A stretch of 64,000 bases of DNA from Carposina sasakii (Eukaryota > Arthropoda > Insecta > Lepidoptera > Carposinidae). The stretch's first letter is position 1, and every line of letters begins with the position of its first letter. The notes under the pieces are model-generated. The model saw only the letters and a program-made list of their open reading frames with translations, was not told the origin of the DNA and did not search any database. This document shows, piece by piece, positions 12,261-26,600 of the stretch. Where the stretch lies: assembly GCA_014607495.2 (NCBI GenBank), contig CP053169.1:7130001-7194000 (forward strand), read 5' to 3'. Position numbers and translations under genes: made by a program.

Positions 12261-14383
12261 ACTAGTTTGGTTAGTAGTGACAGGTGGTCAGCCCATCGCC
12301 TACAAAACACCAAGAGCCTCTTGTCCCTCTCTGACTTGTACAGTATGCCCGGGAAGAGAAGCAGCTGTAGTAGGTATTATACGTTTTTTTCACTCTCAGA
12401 GCAGCATAAAAGAAGAAATAATTAATCAATGTGAGGCCCAGGAGCAATGATCGATTTTTTTTCTCCACTGCCTACTCATACATACAGTTTTATGGATCAT
12501 TACTAAAGTTTCTCATCTATACCACCCACGGTATAAAGTAGGTACAATATTACAGAAGTTTGAATTTGTACTTTTTTCTTAAGATGGTGTGACTTTTAAA
12601 ATACATACGTACTTGCCCAATTTCAGTTCGCATTCAAGTTTATTAGTTCACACAATATCGAAACTTATCCACGATAAGCCGAGAAGTGGGCCGTGGACGC
12701 AATAGCGGCGAGACCGGCGCTGGCGCAATATCTTTGCTCTCCACTTATATTTTACTGTCAATTGCATTATTAACATCTATGTCGTCGAGTTGTCCTGTTG
12801 AATAGCTTTAGGCATTAGCATTAGTAATATGTGCAATTAAAATTTACATTTCGAGAATGATATTTCCTTAGCAGGATCTTGAGTTACAAAGTTATGTTTA
12901 TGGACACATTTAGCTGTTATTATTGCTATAGCTTTTAAGACTACTGCATACTCTTGACACTTCAACCAATGAAGGTCTAGACATTTAAAACCTTTTATTT
13001 CACAAAGAATTATAATTAGGTACTTTTTAATGATGCGTGCACAACGAGTTTCAAATTTGATATTTATATAAGTAAACTTTTTTAATAATCTGCGGTCTAT
13101 TATAGTTTTACTGTGAATTAGTACCAAATACTTAAATAGAGTTTCCTGTTTTTGAGTCTATTAATATGGATTTGGTTATAATTTGTTCCGTTTATGTTAT
13201 CGAATAACAATTTGTTTTGTATGAGTCAATCGCTTGCGTCGACATGATTATAATTATTTTCTGAGTCATTCTGATGTAGCGAAGTAGGTTCTGTATTACA
13301 TCTATTACTAATGCCACGAAAACATATTTAATACTTGCGCTAGGAAATTTGTGCTGTAGCTAAGGGGTGAATTATAAATTTACAAAACCTGTATTGGGTT
13401 CTTCTAAAAACCACTTATTTGTATTACAATACTTTATGGTGGCACTCATATAGCTGAATCGTTAAGGCATAGGGAATCTATCCTAAAGATGGAAAAACTT
13501 ACAGAATATTAAAGTTTAAGGCAATTTTTTTTTATTCCCATAAAAAAGTTACATAAATGGTTTAATAGTGCCATTAAACCTGTGAGGTTTCACTTGGCAC
13601 TAATTTTACTTAATACTAACCTAAAATTTACTTACATATCTAGTCTATCTGTACGGTACAGATATATGCAGTCTGTACCCAACCCAGACCAATTGAAATT
13701 TTGCATACATAAATAGTTGGTAGAAGAAGGACATAGGTTACATTCGGTAATCCGCGCGGACTAAGTCGTGAGCAACTACTAGTTCTGAATAAATCTGATA
13801 TAGTACTTAATAATTTGAGCCAAACCCCAAAAAAAAGGAATGTTATATTCCGCTTTGATGCTTTTCTGAAAAGGAAGCCTTAGAAAACCGAATCGGTCCA
13901 CTAAGCACCACATGATCGGGAAGCAAGGACATTAAGCATTATGCAACCGTGAAAGTGACATTTGTCCACCACAATGGGATTCGTACCACGAATTCAATGC
14001 GCGGACATTGTTTTGTTATTCTTTGCTAGTATGCGCACGCGGCGCATTTGTCGAGTCAGCTGGCAGGTTACGTGTGTAGAACCAGTTTGGTTAGTCGGCA
14101 ACAATGATGTTTGTATTTATAACTGTGGTAATAGACACGTTAAAAAGTCGACAAAAATTTTAAAATGCTATATTGCCTGAGTTTGTAGGGGTAGCATGAA
14201 CAAAGGATTCCTGTAAAAAGAAATATGTATACACATATGACTACAAAAAATCCCCATCTCCCAAGTTTATCTAAAGTAAATGACCCACAGTTTTGAGCAT
14301 ATGACACCATAATAAATCTACGAATTTGATAGAACCGAACTTATTGTATTCACCTAGCTAATTAGTCATGTCTTTTGTTGCAG

Positions 14384-14610
14384 CTAACAGACATAGTAAA
14401 CGCAATGTCACCGCGCGGCGAGCTGCCGCTCGAGCTGGCGTTGCGCGGTCGTTGCGCGTCCATCGCGACCACGTTGCTGCAACATTCGGCCGACGCGGAC
14501 GCCCGGGGTCCGAGGGGAAGGACGCTATTGCATCGAGCAATCGACTCACGGGATGCGTTCTCCGCCAAATTTCTTGTCGATAATGGCGCAGATCCTAATT
14601 TAACTACAAA
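14384..14610 (+). CDS. Ankfy1: Ankfy1 visible exon 1 (ankyrin)
   Basis: Acceptor TTGTTGCAG before 14384, donor AA|GTAAGA at 14611, ending in phase 2. Encodes ELPLELALRG and GRTLLHRAIDSR..NGADPN, two ankyrin units. Earlier exons lie upstream and were not located. Confidence 0.85.
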
Positions 14611-17600
14611 GTAAGATGTTATTCAATTATTAAAATTAGTAGATGCATGTAAATTTAAATATTTCTGTTGAACATGACACAAGTTAGTTAGAAGTTGTAG
14701 ATATTAGTTGCATAGAGTAATATCTCAAGGGCAACAAAAGAACAATGAATACCTAAGAACACACCGAGTCTTGAAGACTTGACTCTATTTCCAGCTTCCT
14801 AAATGGGTTTCGATGCTACTTACATGAATCTCCATTTAAAAATCATGTATGTTTTTAAAACTGAACCAAATAGGAACAGAAGTTATCTATAGGTATAACA
14901 TCGTTTGACTTTAGACCTTAGAAACCATAGGTTAAAGTGTTAATTCTTTACATGTTTTATACTTAGGTTAAAAATGTTGACAATTAAGCTCTCCCAGATG
15001 TCTCACAAAGAGTTTAAACTTGCAGAGACGAGAGTGACACCACCTTGCACCTGATAGCATCGCTGACCGTCAGCTCCTGCGACGACGAGACCATGGAACA
15101 GATGACGGAGATTGCCGAAACCATGGTCAAGAAGGGCGCCGATATTAACCGACAGAATAAGAAGGGATTGTAAGTTATACAGTCAAAGGTTTCGATGTTA
15201 CACAACTTAAGAAAAAAGATTCATTGATTGTAAATGTAATGAAGAAGAAATTTACTGACGAATTGATAACCTCTCTTTTTTCTGAAGTGAAAATGGTGTC
15301 CTTCACTTTTTACATTTACAATGGGTCTTGCTGACTGCAAAGTGTGAATCGTAGTTCAGCAGTTCTTATGCAGGTGTTAAAAGTGCAATCTTGCAATCCT
15401 GATTTTATTGCCTAAGGTACCTACTGCATGGTATATGACTACGTCAATTAAAACTTTTCTTTATACAACCTGAATATTGTGTTATTCTGCTTTATGTTTT
15501 ATCAAAATCTGTTACAGAAATTAATATGAAAAGGCATCCTATAACTTTGTCATAAAATTTAAGCCAGAAACCAATATACTTACTGTTATTTCTTACAGCA
15601 CACCCCTCCACCAAGCAGTCATAGCTAGAAACCAAAGAATATTCGACCTATTACTAAAACAACAAAATCTTGATACCAACCTAAGAACACTAACCGACGA
15701 GCATCCCCCATTATACTACGCATTGGTCGACGACAGACGTGCCTCCATATCGTCAAGTGAGACCCTCGTAATGAACGGTTCCAACCCGTTCGACACACCG
15801 GTGACCAATAAGAATGCGTTCACGGAAGATCCGGTCGAAGGCAAGACTGAGAGCATAGTGGAAAGAGGTTTTGCTTCAAAATTGCTAGAAAAAGGTTGTC
15901 ATCCTAATCCGTTGTACACTGGCTCTGGCGATAGTTTGCTACATATACTGGCGCAAGGATGGTTTGAGGTAAGCTGGGTTTAGTTACGTTTTAGGGTTTA
16001 TCTGATGACCATAGATAGTCATGGCTAGTCAATTACCTATATCTGATGACGAAAGATAGGTCGTCTATTCTTATTATACCTATATTAAAAGTAAAGTTTA
16101 AATGAAAGCTGTACGCATGACATGATATTTTTTATGTATTAAGCTGCCTTTACACCAGACCTGTGCTATGTTACGTTGATATAGATGCGTTTGATATTTA
16201 CCTATCAAATTCGTGAAATTGACATCGTGGAGCAATAAATATTATTGGTGAACATCACACGCAGCCATAGCAGAGTAGCATATCTAGTAAAAATGTAGTC
16301 TTAGCTTCATAAATAAACGTCGTGACATAATGAAGCCAGCCCTTAGATTTTAACCGTTATCTGTCATTTGCCAATAGAGTAGGTACTGTATAATCTTTAG
16401 CTAGATCAATTATCATATTCTTGAACCGATGATCCCAAATAGTTAAGCTACTATTTGAAATATGTGAACAACACGCATCCCATAGGTATGTTAGTAACAA
16501 AGGGTTTGCTTAATACTATTCTATGCAGGTAATATAATGAACAATGATCTTCGAACATTGTATACTGAATAATGTATAATCGTGTAAGCTTTGACCTATT
16601 ACCACCATATCAACCTTCAAATGGTAATCTGACTTTGCAGTCAGGCGGGACAATATCTCAGAATAAGTAGGTAGGTAGGTACCTACTCCGTAAGAACATA
16701 CAAACATATACACAGAGCTGTGTTTCGCAGAACTGCAGAATCACAAAGGCGATCTTGCAGCCACGTTTAGCATAGCAGGGTTAGTAAGAATCTATATTAA
16801 AACTAAACTATTTAGAGGCTGTCATAAAATTGTTTGATTTAACAACAAATTCTATGGTTAGACACTCGTTTAGTGAAAAGCTGAGAGTTTTCAAATACGT
16901 CCTTATACTCTGTCTGGAAAAAATTAGGTCGAATATTAATAATCATTCGCTTTTACAAGACAGCTCGTTCAGCCTGCTAGCACCCACGTAGGTATGAAGA
17001 AAATAACCAAACAAAAATCGTCTTCAGCTATGTCTGTGTGTATTTTTTCTGTCATAGTCAAAACCTCAAAAAAAAATCAACATGCGTGCCGAACTACAAA
17101 ACCTCCGAATATATCTTATTGGCTTATTTGTATGTATTGTTCTATAAAAAGATAGTTAGATAAAATTCTTTATTGTACTACAGAACTTATGTACAAGGGC
17201 GAGCTTAATGCTTTGCAAGGCATTCTCTACCACAGCACTTACAGAAATGTGGATACAATACAATACTACATTAATCACTACATATTATAATACAAAGTCG
17301 CTTTTTGCTGTCTGTCCCTATGTATGCTTAGATGTTTCAAACTAGGGAACGGATTTTGATGCGGTTTTTTTTTTAAAGATAGAGTGATTCACAAGGAAGG
17401 TTTATAACGTATAACTAGGGACCCGCCCCGGCTTCGCACGGGAGTAATGCACACTCACGCAAGTTGTAGCTAATGTACTGATATGTATAGAAGCGAAGCG
17501 AGGGCGGGCCACTATCCCAGATAATTTCGACATTTTGTTTTTTCTGTAGTCCACGCGGACGGAGTCGCGGGCGTCCACTAGTCTTAAATAAAAATAATAA

Positions 17601-20600
17601 TCTTTCCTTTGAACACTAGAGATATTTGTCAATGTCCTGTGCTGGCTGATACGGGGCTTCACTGTACATCAGTTGCATGTCGTAACTCGTAAATAACTCA
17701 GGGGCGTTCTCTCAGGCGATAAGCTTGCAACTGGTTTTACATCTGACCCCGCTATACTAAACGTGGCTGTGGGATCTTCTCCGTGGACCTGCAGTTCTGG
17801 CTTCCCCCGTTTTCGGACGGTATTTTATTTGCCAATATGGTATCAGAGTTTTTCTCGTTCATTTTGAGTATCTTATATTCGTAGGTGAGCATACGTAGAT
17901 ACGTATATAATGCAGCTCCACATATCCTTACGTAAATGACGTAAAGAACGTAATGCAGTAGATACTGCGTACCGCATAATAAACACGCCTGATGTCATTT
18001 AGGTCGGCCGTAACTCAGGTGCTACTTTGTATGCTTTCTTTGTAGCCTTCGAATGCCTCTTAGATCATTTATTTTAAGTGACCTAATTTGAGGTTAATAA
18101 TGTGAATTTAAATTATATTTGACTATACTATACCTACCTAGACGTATTACTACGTACGACTGGCAAGTCATCCAATGAACTTAAAATAATTATGATAAGA
18201 TTTTCACATGCACGTGTGCCTCTTATGTTGCAGGACATGTCGTTTTACTACCAAAAGTGTAGTAGGTTGCATACGATTACTATACGCCTAAGTATTATTG
18301 TTTACTACGCGGCATATGCTTTGCATATAAAATGTTCTTTATGTCATACATCAAGCAGGCCGAAGAGTTTTGGCGCCACCTGCATACTAAAGAGTGACTT
18401 AATTTCGACGAAAGCTGTGCTATGACATAATAGTATATTTACAGTTACGAGATGTTTTTGAACTTTTTTATTCAGTGATTAAATTTTTTACCAGTCTGCG
18501 CCAGAAGGAGGGTTATGTTTTTCGCGTGTATGTATGTATATTTCTTTGGAACGCTCTAGAGCCTGAAGGGCTTGTCGCCTTTGAGCTTAAGAGGCATCAT
18601 TAGACTCGTCCTCGTCGTGCGTGGGAGTGACACTGGGTCAAAACTTTTTTTTTACTCCACAGGATTCAGCAGTATTCCTGTGCTCGCATCTAAACGGCGA
18701 CCTGAATCATTCCAACGAAGGGGGCGTGACGGCGCTTCATGCGGCGTGTGCGAACGGCCTCACGCGGCTAACTACAGCCTTGTTGGAGAACGGTGCACGC
18801 CCTAATGTGCAAACTTCGTATGGCGAGCAAGCGGACACTGTTTACAGGTATATTACGAGTATAGTTCGACTATATTTGTCACGTTGACCACAAGGCGTGC
18901 TGGCTTCACGCGGCGTGTGCGAACGGCCTCACGCGGCTAACTACAGCCTTATTGGAGAACGGTGTACGCCCTAATGTGCAGACTTCGCGTATGGCGAGCA
19001 AGCGGATAGGTGTTTACAGGTAATTTATAGACAGGAGATTACATCTAAGATGACAATTTGGCTACAAGGCGTTTATATCTAACATAGTTTTTTTAGAAAC
19101 TCACATTGCCAATATTTGGCATTTGTTTTAAGGTGTTGAATGAATCTACGTTTACTTTTCAGACAAACGCCGTTACATTTGGCCGTACTTAGCAACCACG
19201 AGGGCGCAGTTCAAGCGATACTCGACCATAAGAAGGCGATAGAAAGGGGCGATTTTCCCGAGGTAGACCGCAGCCACGCCAGTCTGCTGCCCAATCTGAA
19301 TATGAAAAATACTGAAGGAGACACACCCGTTAGTTTAGCTCTTTCTGAAGGTAAATATTTTGTGTTTTCGGGCACCCATAATTACTGTGAAGATAACTTC
19401 AAAATCTCGGAATAAAGTTATTCTGGTAATTAGCTAAATAAGCTATGTGACATACATATATACCTTTATGGAAACATACACGGCTGTGATCACAAAAATG
19501 GGGTAATCAAAATTTCAGAATCACGAAAGAGATTCACGTTTCCAGACAGCGACGTTTAGCATAGTAGAAGATCAGTAACAAGTTGGTAGCTCATCGTCTG
19601 AGGATACGGCCCTGACTCAGGGGCCCTGAGTTCCTTAGTAGACATGCGCGAAAGGAGATGCAGCTGATGTGTTATAGTGAAACCTCTCATAGGCACAGCT
19701 ATGTGATAATCATTCCGCTTATTCGTAAGTTATGCTTGATAATTAATTTTCATATAAGAAAAATCCTTGTTTTCATTTAGTTGGAGCAACAGAGCATAAA
19801 GATTATCTATCATCATCATTTCAGCCCTGGAAAGTCCACTGCTGGATATAGGCCTCCCCGTACAATCTCCATACAGACCGGTCGGAAGCAGCCTGCATCC
19901 AACTGACGCCCGCGACCTTGGTCAGGTCGTCCGTCCACCTCGCGGGTGGCCTTCCTAGGCTGCGTTTGCCGATACGTGGTATCCACTCTAGAACTTTCCG
20001 GCTCCATCGGCCATCAGTTCTTCGAGCTACATATGTGTCCCTGCCCATTGCCACTTCAGCTTGCTGGACCGTTGAGCTATGTCAGTGATCTTTGTACGTC
20101 TGCGGATCTCCTCATTTCTGATTCTATCACGCAAAGATTATCTATACTCACCTACTAATTCAATAAAGATAATTTATTATTACCTACTTCAAATGTATTA
20201 TAAATTATGACAGGTCACAAAAACTTAGTAGCACCGCTGATAGAAGCCGGCGCGGACCCAAACATACGGAACGGGAAGGGCTTCACGTTGCTACACCAAG
20301 CCATCGTCGAGGAGGACTCTAGGACAGCCATATATTTACTCGATCATGGGGCTGATATGGACGCATTGTGAGTCATTATTCTATTTATATACATACATAC
20401 TTATTTATAATCAGTCACGCACATCATCCCCCAAAGAAGATGGGCAGAGGTGTGCAAATTACACACCCACTAACCACTTTACCAGTTAGCCTATTAAGTC
20501 CCATATTGTAGGGGGTGAGCCTACCGCCGCTTTTCGAGGACATAATTAGATAATGCTTTGATCTGCACACCACACTAAAAACATGTTACTGTGCCCAACA

Positions 20601-23600
20601 GGGTCATATGTTATTTGTAAATTAATTAAGATCTTCAACTACATATGAAAGCAATAAATGATTCAAGTATATACAACGATCGATCTAACAATAGATTTAT
20701 ATCTATCACTAAAACCACAGATTAAACAGGGTGTTTTTTTAACGTAAACGTTTCCTAATACTACGCGTTTTCCTCATCATCGCGAACATATTCTCATGGA
20801 ATCATACCTGTGAAGTGTCTGGTTTCCATGATATTAAGGTCCAAAGTATATCTTTGAAAAAAACATCCTGTTTATGTGCAGTTGCTTATTACGGTTATTT
20901 GCGGCTGTAAAGTTATCCATGTCATGCGCATGCGCAAAAATCGTAATTACTGTTATACAGTTGTATGTTTTTTCGTTGCCATCCTTTACGAAGGGTACGT
21001 ACTCTATACATCAAATAAAGTAAGTTTATGCCAAAAAAATTGCTGGGAAACGATGTAAATTAAAAAAATATATATATTACTTTGACTGGCGAAATTTATT
21101 GTATCCAGTGTTTATGTTAGTTTTCTTATAGCCAGATTTAAATTATTTTTCGTGAAAAAATGTCATACCACGCGTCTATGTGCATTTATGCAAAAAAAAC
21201 GCAGTCTATTTACTCAACTTTGGACCCTAATATCTTAGGAACCAGTTACTTCCCAGGTATGCTTCCATGGAGAAAAATGATCGTGATGATGAGAAGATTT
21301 CGAAGTTTTCGGGAACGATGACGACCAAAAATCATCCTGTATATTATTAGTACCTATGCTTATGTTAATGAATATGAGGAATTAGTTCTTTAATGATCTA
21401 TGAAAAAAAGCGGTATAATAATCTGATAATTTTATTTTCCGTATATTAATATGTAGTAGCATTAACTAGATTCTAAAAATAAAATAATTCTAATTCTAAT
21501 ATCGTAATGATAGTTATGATTAAAGTGGTACACAATATAATCTAAAAGTCTTAAAATATTATGATTTAAATATACATAATTACTTTAGCTGTTCACTTGC
21601 CTCATTACACCGCTAAATAAATCGTATAGGATGAGCGAAAATAATGCCATTGGTGCCAACACAGCTATAAGTCTATACCCCGGCGTGGGATCGCGATAAT
21701 CATAGCACAAGCTATGGTACCGTCTACTGATCTCAGAACACATCGACCCAGGTTTTCCTATATGGTATACGGGCATATCGTTATCACATTTAGACCGAGT
21801 GTCTTCTGAGAACGTGTATTTGGTGACTAGTCGTGCTACAACACCGCTAGTGCCATTATACACGTCGCCAAGTACTCTCGCCCGCCACCCTTCTGGGTAG
21901 CCCTTTATCAAACTCTGTACACCCCAAGTGCCTTTCGTTTTCTTCAAGTTATTCGCAGCGTATATGTTCAACAAATCCCCTACGGCAATCTTGTTCTCCT
22001 TATCATCCAGCTCAATAGGCTTCAATATAACTCCGAGCGCTTCTAGAATCTTTCGATCGCCGCCTTTTACGTCGCTTCCCATTTTCTTAAACTCGGTGGT
22101 TACGTCCTTGTGTTTGATAAGGCCGCAATAGTAGTCAGTGTTGATTATGAAAGGCGCGCTCGGTGCGAAGTTGCAGACTACTCTGACGTTGCCCCATTGG
22201 TCCTTTGCGTATGCGCAACCCACTTTATTTGTGTGCGCAGTTAGCAGCTGTATAGTGTTGTAAGTGCCTGGTTCGGCGTGTCCGCATGCAATGTCCACTT
22301 TTTCCAGGTTTTTCCCCGCGCTGGAGTACCAAGCGTATATGCAGCCTATTATCGGGTGTATGTAGCATTCGTTTTTTGGGATACTGAAAGTTTGATCATA
22401 AATAGTTAATGTATATTCTAAGGATACGCCGATTTAAAATAAATGCACGAATATGACGAGTAACGAAGCGACTGAGCCGATCCTAAGTTATGTTGCTTTA
22501 AATTCCACTTTTAGTATGGAAATCTTCTGTATTTTTAAAGTGCGTTAGAAATTCTCATCAGGTGAGACGATGTTACCCCATATGAAAATAGTCTATCAAA
22601 ATATTACCCCATATGAAAATATAAAATGTCGAAATTATCCGGTATAAAACTATTTTCCCGGGATAAAAGTAGCCTTTGTGTTATTTTGTTATGTAAGTTA
22701 TATTATTGTGAAGTTTCATAAAAATCCATTCAGTATTTTTTGCGTGAAAGAACAACAAACATCTTTCTTACATACTGACATACATCTTCACAAACTTTCT
22801 CGTTTATAATATTAGTATAAGATAGTAGGATTGTATATGCCTTACCATGGCTTTTCGTTATTTTCATTTCCATGACAACATTCCTTCGCATGCTTTGTGC
22901 ACTCCAATTGTGAAGCGAACCCGCCTTCCAGAGAAGAGCATGGTGCCGGTCCGGGCAGACACTGGTGGAGCCACACTTTAGCCATGTTCTGTAGGTCATT
23001 GTCGTAAATCATTTGCTGCATATTAGACGCCGTCGGCAACTGCGGGTACTCCTTAGCCTGCCCCTTTGCTACACGGTTGCGCATCGCATTTATCGTATTC
23101 ACCAAAGCTATTTTCATAACCACCACCGGAACTCTCACTTTGTAATCCGAATTGCATACTACGGAATATTTCTCTTTGAAAAGACATAGGATGTGATCAC
23201 CGAAGCACGGCTTCTCCCCGCACCACCTATTCTTGACAAACTCAACGTCGTTTAACACTATTTTCTTCGAGTGTGTGAACGACGATTCTTTTTCTATGAC
23301 GTTCTTGAGAGTTCTGTCGTGGATCCGGAACACTTCGGAACTCGCCTTCGATCCTAATTCAGCGTACAGATAGGGTATTTCCCAGCAAGGCAGCTCCTCT
23401 TGCACATACCACGAGTTGTTACTTGTCTTTTGTGAGCTATGCTTCTTCACAGGCACGATGCCGGCCGCCGGTACTAGATTATAGAAACCTGCTAGGAACG
23501 CTTGTGTAGCGTCAGTGGACCGCGTCACTGTGTCTTCAAGTGTTGACATGGATGTGACACCGTCGTAGTCCGTGAAGTTTTTATCGAACATGTAGTCGTA

Positions 23601-26600
23601 TTCGGCGTATATATTAAAGTCGAGTTTTAATTTCTTTTTCTTTGTCACGTTAGTCTGCAATCGCATTGTGTACGCCACAGTACTGATATTCATTGCGAGG
23701 GTGGATGTTACGTTTGCAAGCATCGAAAGGGTTGTCTGTGGGACCGTTGGAGATATAGCTATTGGTGAATATATTTCACCGCCCAACAGTAATTGATTAT
23801 CATTAATGGTTTTTACTATTATTGGCTTTTCGTTTGATTTTCTTGATGTTATGTTTGTAGTATTCTGTTCTTCCTCAACCGTTATATCTGCTGCTAGATA
23901 GTAATCCGTATCTACGCTGTAACATTTGGTAACGAATGCCACAAAAGTGATTTTTAATAAACAATTCATTATTTTATGTAAACGTTTGACTATGTGGAAA
24001 TGATTTCATGACCTATTGGATTATTTATAGGTAGATTGTCATTGAAATAAGTAAGCCAACGGGTTAGTTGACTTGTTCATGATATTCATAATTATTTACG
24101 AACTATGGGAACCAACTCTGGGAAACGACAAAAAAAATATAAAAAAATACTGTAATTTTATTGCAAGTAATGTATTCGTTTGATGCGCAAAGTGCAAATG
24201 TACCTACAAAACTTACATTATAACATTTTGACGTGGTATCTTTGAAAAAAATATTTGTTAACCGATTTCAGATGGATTTATCTAAAAAAAATATAATATT
24301 AATGTAACTTTGGACCTCAATATCTTGGAAACCCGTGGTTTCCTAGGGGTGCTTCCATAGAAAAAAATGATCGTGATGTTACAAAGAATACGAGGTATTA
24401 AAAGAACAAAGTTGTCCTTTTACACCCAGTATGTATGTATGTTATGTATTTCTAGGACGGACGCAGGCGAGACTCCGCTACAGCTAGCTATCCACTGCCG
24501 CCTGGGTTTAGCTGTGGAAGCACTATGCGTCCGAGGTGTGGACATGTCGCGATTGGACGCTAACGGTGTGCCTCCGCTATGGGCTGCCTTGGATTCCGAT
24601 CAGGAGGAGCTGGCTAGTGTGAGTGTATGGCTTTGTTGCAGAACTACTTATAGGCGCCACGTTAAAAAAAACGTTGACCCTGTACTGGCTGCGGCGCTTC
24701 TCCAGAATAACATCAGCTGTATCTTTTTCCGTGCATGTTTTAAGAGTCGAGTAAGAAACTGTGGGGCGTTCTCTCAAGCAATGAGCTCGTCACTGATCTT
24801 TTACGCGTATGCTGCTATGCTAAACGTTGCAGTAGGTTCTCCTTCGTAGAGATCCAGCAGTTCTGTCTGGATACTTTAGGGAAACATCCGGATCTAGGTC
24901 AAGTTGGACCAGTGTTTTTGATATTAAAATATAAGAGTTTTACAGAATCCCTTCAGGCTTTTGCATACGAGTAGATACTCGTACCTAATACATCAGACTT
25001 CTGTATCACTTTTTCTTGTATTTGATTTTTATATCATTATCCCCCATGTACAGATATTGGTCCGAAATGGAGCAGACGCTGATTGCTGGGGACCCGGACC
25101 AGACGGCTGTTTACAGACTTTGTTACACAAGTAAGTGTATGTGAATTTAATTCTCTGTTATTTTCATAGTCTGATTACGTATCTTGCAAGAGCAAAGCAG
25201 TAGCACAGCGAGAATTTTCGCTTGCAATGACAAATTCATTTGAGATTTTCCTTTTTTATAAGTGATCCGCGAATATTGTACAATTTCCATTATTGCATTG
25301 CTTTTGCTACATACATACATAATACGGAGGCCGATTTCTTCATATTCCCAACTTATATTCCAGGCTATAGTTAACAGTATCCTTTATCATGTCTAATATA
25401 CACATCCTTTTATCCAGGGCAATAGACGAGAACAAGGAGTCAGTGGCCACATTCCTGATCCGTTCGGGCTGTGACGTAGAGTCGTGTCGGCGCGCCGCAC
25501 CGGACGGCGGCGGCGGTGACCTGGCGGCCGACAGACACAGCCCCTTACACCTCACGGCCGCCTGGGGCCTGGCGCAGGTCATACAGGTACAGACACATAC
25601 AGGAACAGACACAGCCCCTTACACCTCACGGCCGCCTGTGGCCTGGCGCAGGACATACAGGTACAGACACATACAGGAACAGACACAGCCCCTTACACCT
25701 CACGGCCGCCTGTGGCCTGGCGCAGGACATACAGGTACAGACACATACAGGAACAGACACAGCCCCTTACACCTCACGGCCGCCTGGGGCCTGGCGCAGG
25801 TCATACAGGTACAGACACATACAGGTGCAGACATATACAGGAACAGACACAGCCCCTTACACCTCACGGCCGCCTGGGGCCTGGCGCAGGTCATACAGGT
25901 ACAGACACATACAGGTGCAGACACATACAGGAACAGACACAGCCCCTTACGCCTCACGGCCGCCTGGGGCCTGGCGCAGATCATACAGGTACAGACACAT
26001 ACAGGTGCAGACACATACAGGTACAGACACAGCCCCTTACACCTCACGGCCGCCTGGGGCCTGGCGCAGGTCATACAGGAACAGACACAGCCCCTTTCAC
26101 CTCACGGCTGCCTGGGGCCTGGCGCAGGTCATACAGGTACAGACACATACAAGAACAGACACAGCCCCTTATACCTCACGGCCGCCTCGGGCCTGGCGCA
26201 GGTCATGCAGGTACAGACACATACAGGAACAGACACAGCCCATTATACCTCACGGCCGCCTGGGGCCTGGCGCATGTCATACAGGTACAGACACATACAA
26301 GAACAGACACATACAGGAACAGACAAATACAGGAACAGACACATACAGGTACAAACACATACAGGTACAGACACATGCAGGAACAGACACATACAGGTAC
26401 AGACACATATAGGAAGACACAGCCCCTTACACATCACGGCCGCCTGGGGCCTGGCGCAGGTCATACAGGTACAGACACATATAAAGGAATAAGAATGAGA
26501 GTCGTTTATCTAGCCTCAGGATATAACATATTTTCTTTCAATCAGTGCTTGGTTTTTAAAGACAAAATATACTTGTGAAAAGTGTTTAAAGCTACAATTG

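Larger units (their letters stand above)
2414..14383. other. 12-kb gene-free stretch with interspersed repeats
   Basis: No convincing exon was found on either strand. Open frames here are short and match no family. The stretch holds the repeats listed separately: LINE/SINE-like fragments at 3105-5022, a palindromic MITE at 4494, a hAT MITE at 6358, a degenerate tandem repeat at 10210 and SINE-like pieces at 9635 and 12146. If the BTB exons of Ankfy1 lie in the window they should be here, but none was recognised. A possible polyadenylation signal for CAP copy 1 (AATAAA) is at 2825. Confidence 0.5.

Noticed and set aside
12837..13127. 96-codon minus-strand open frame
   Set aside because: No recognisable motif, no splice context, AT-rich; could not be supported as a gene.
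14358..14583. Three other open frames over the first visible Ankfy1 exon
   Set aside because: Only the frame with ankyrin consensus and matching phase is kept.
19140..19162. ATG just upstream of the exon at 19163 as a gene start
   Set aside because: The pyrimidine run and CAG at 19160-19162 make a good acceptor, and the phase fits the preceding exon.
25533..26483. CRISPR-like regular repeats
   Set aside because: Units are contiguous without unique spacers, spacing varies, and the DNA is eukaryotic with introns.
25389..26578. Long overlapping open frames (288-367 codons) in all three plus frames
   Set aside because: They arise from the stop-poor minisatellite. Only the first 169 bases (25418-25586) fit Ankfy1, and the rest is the array.
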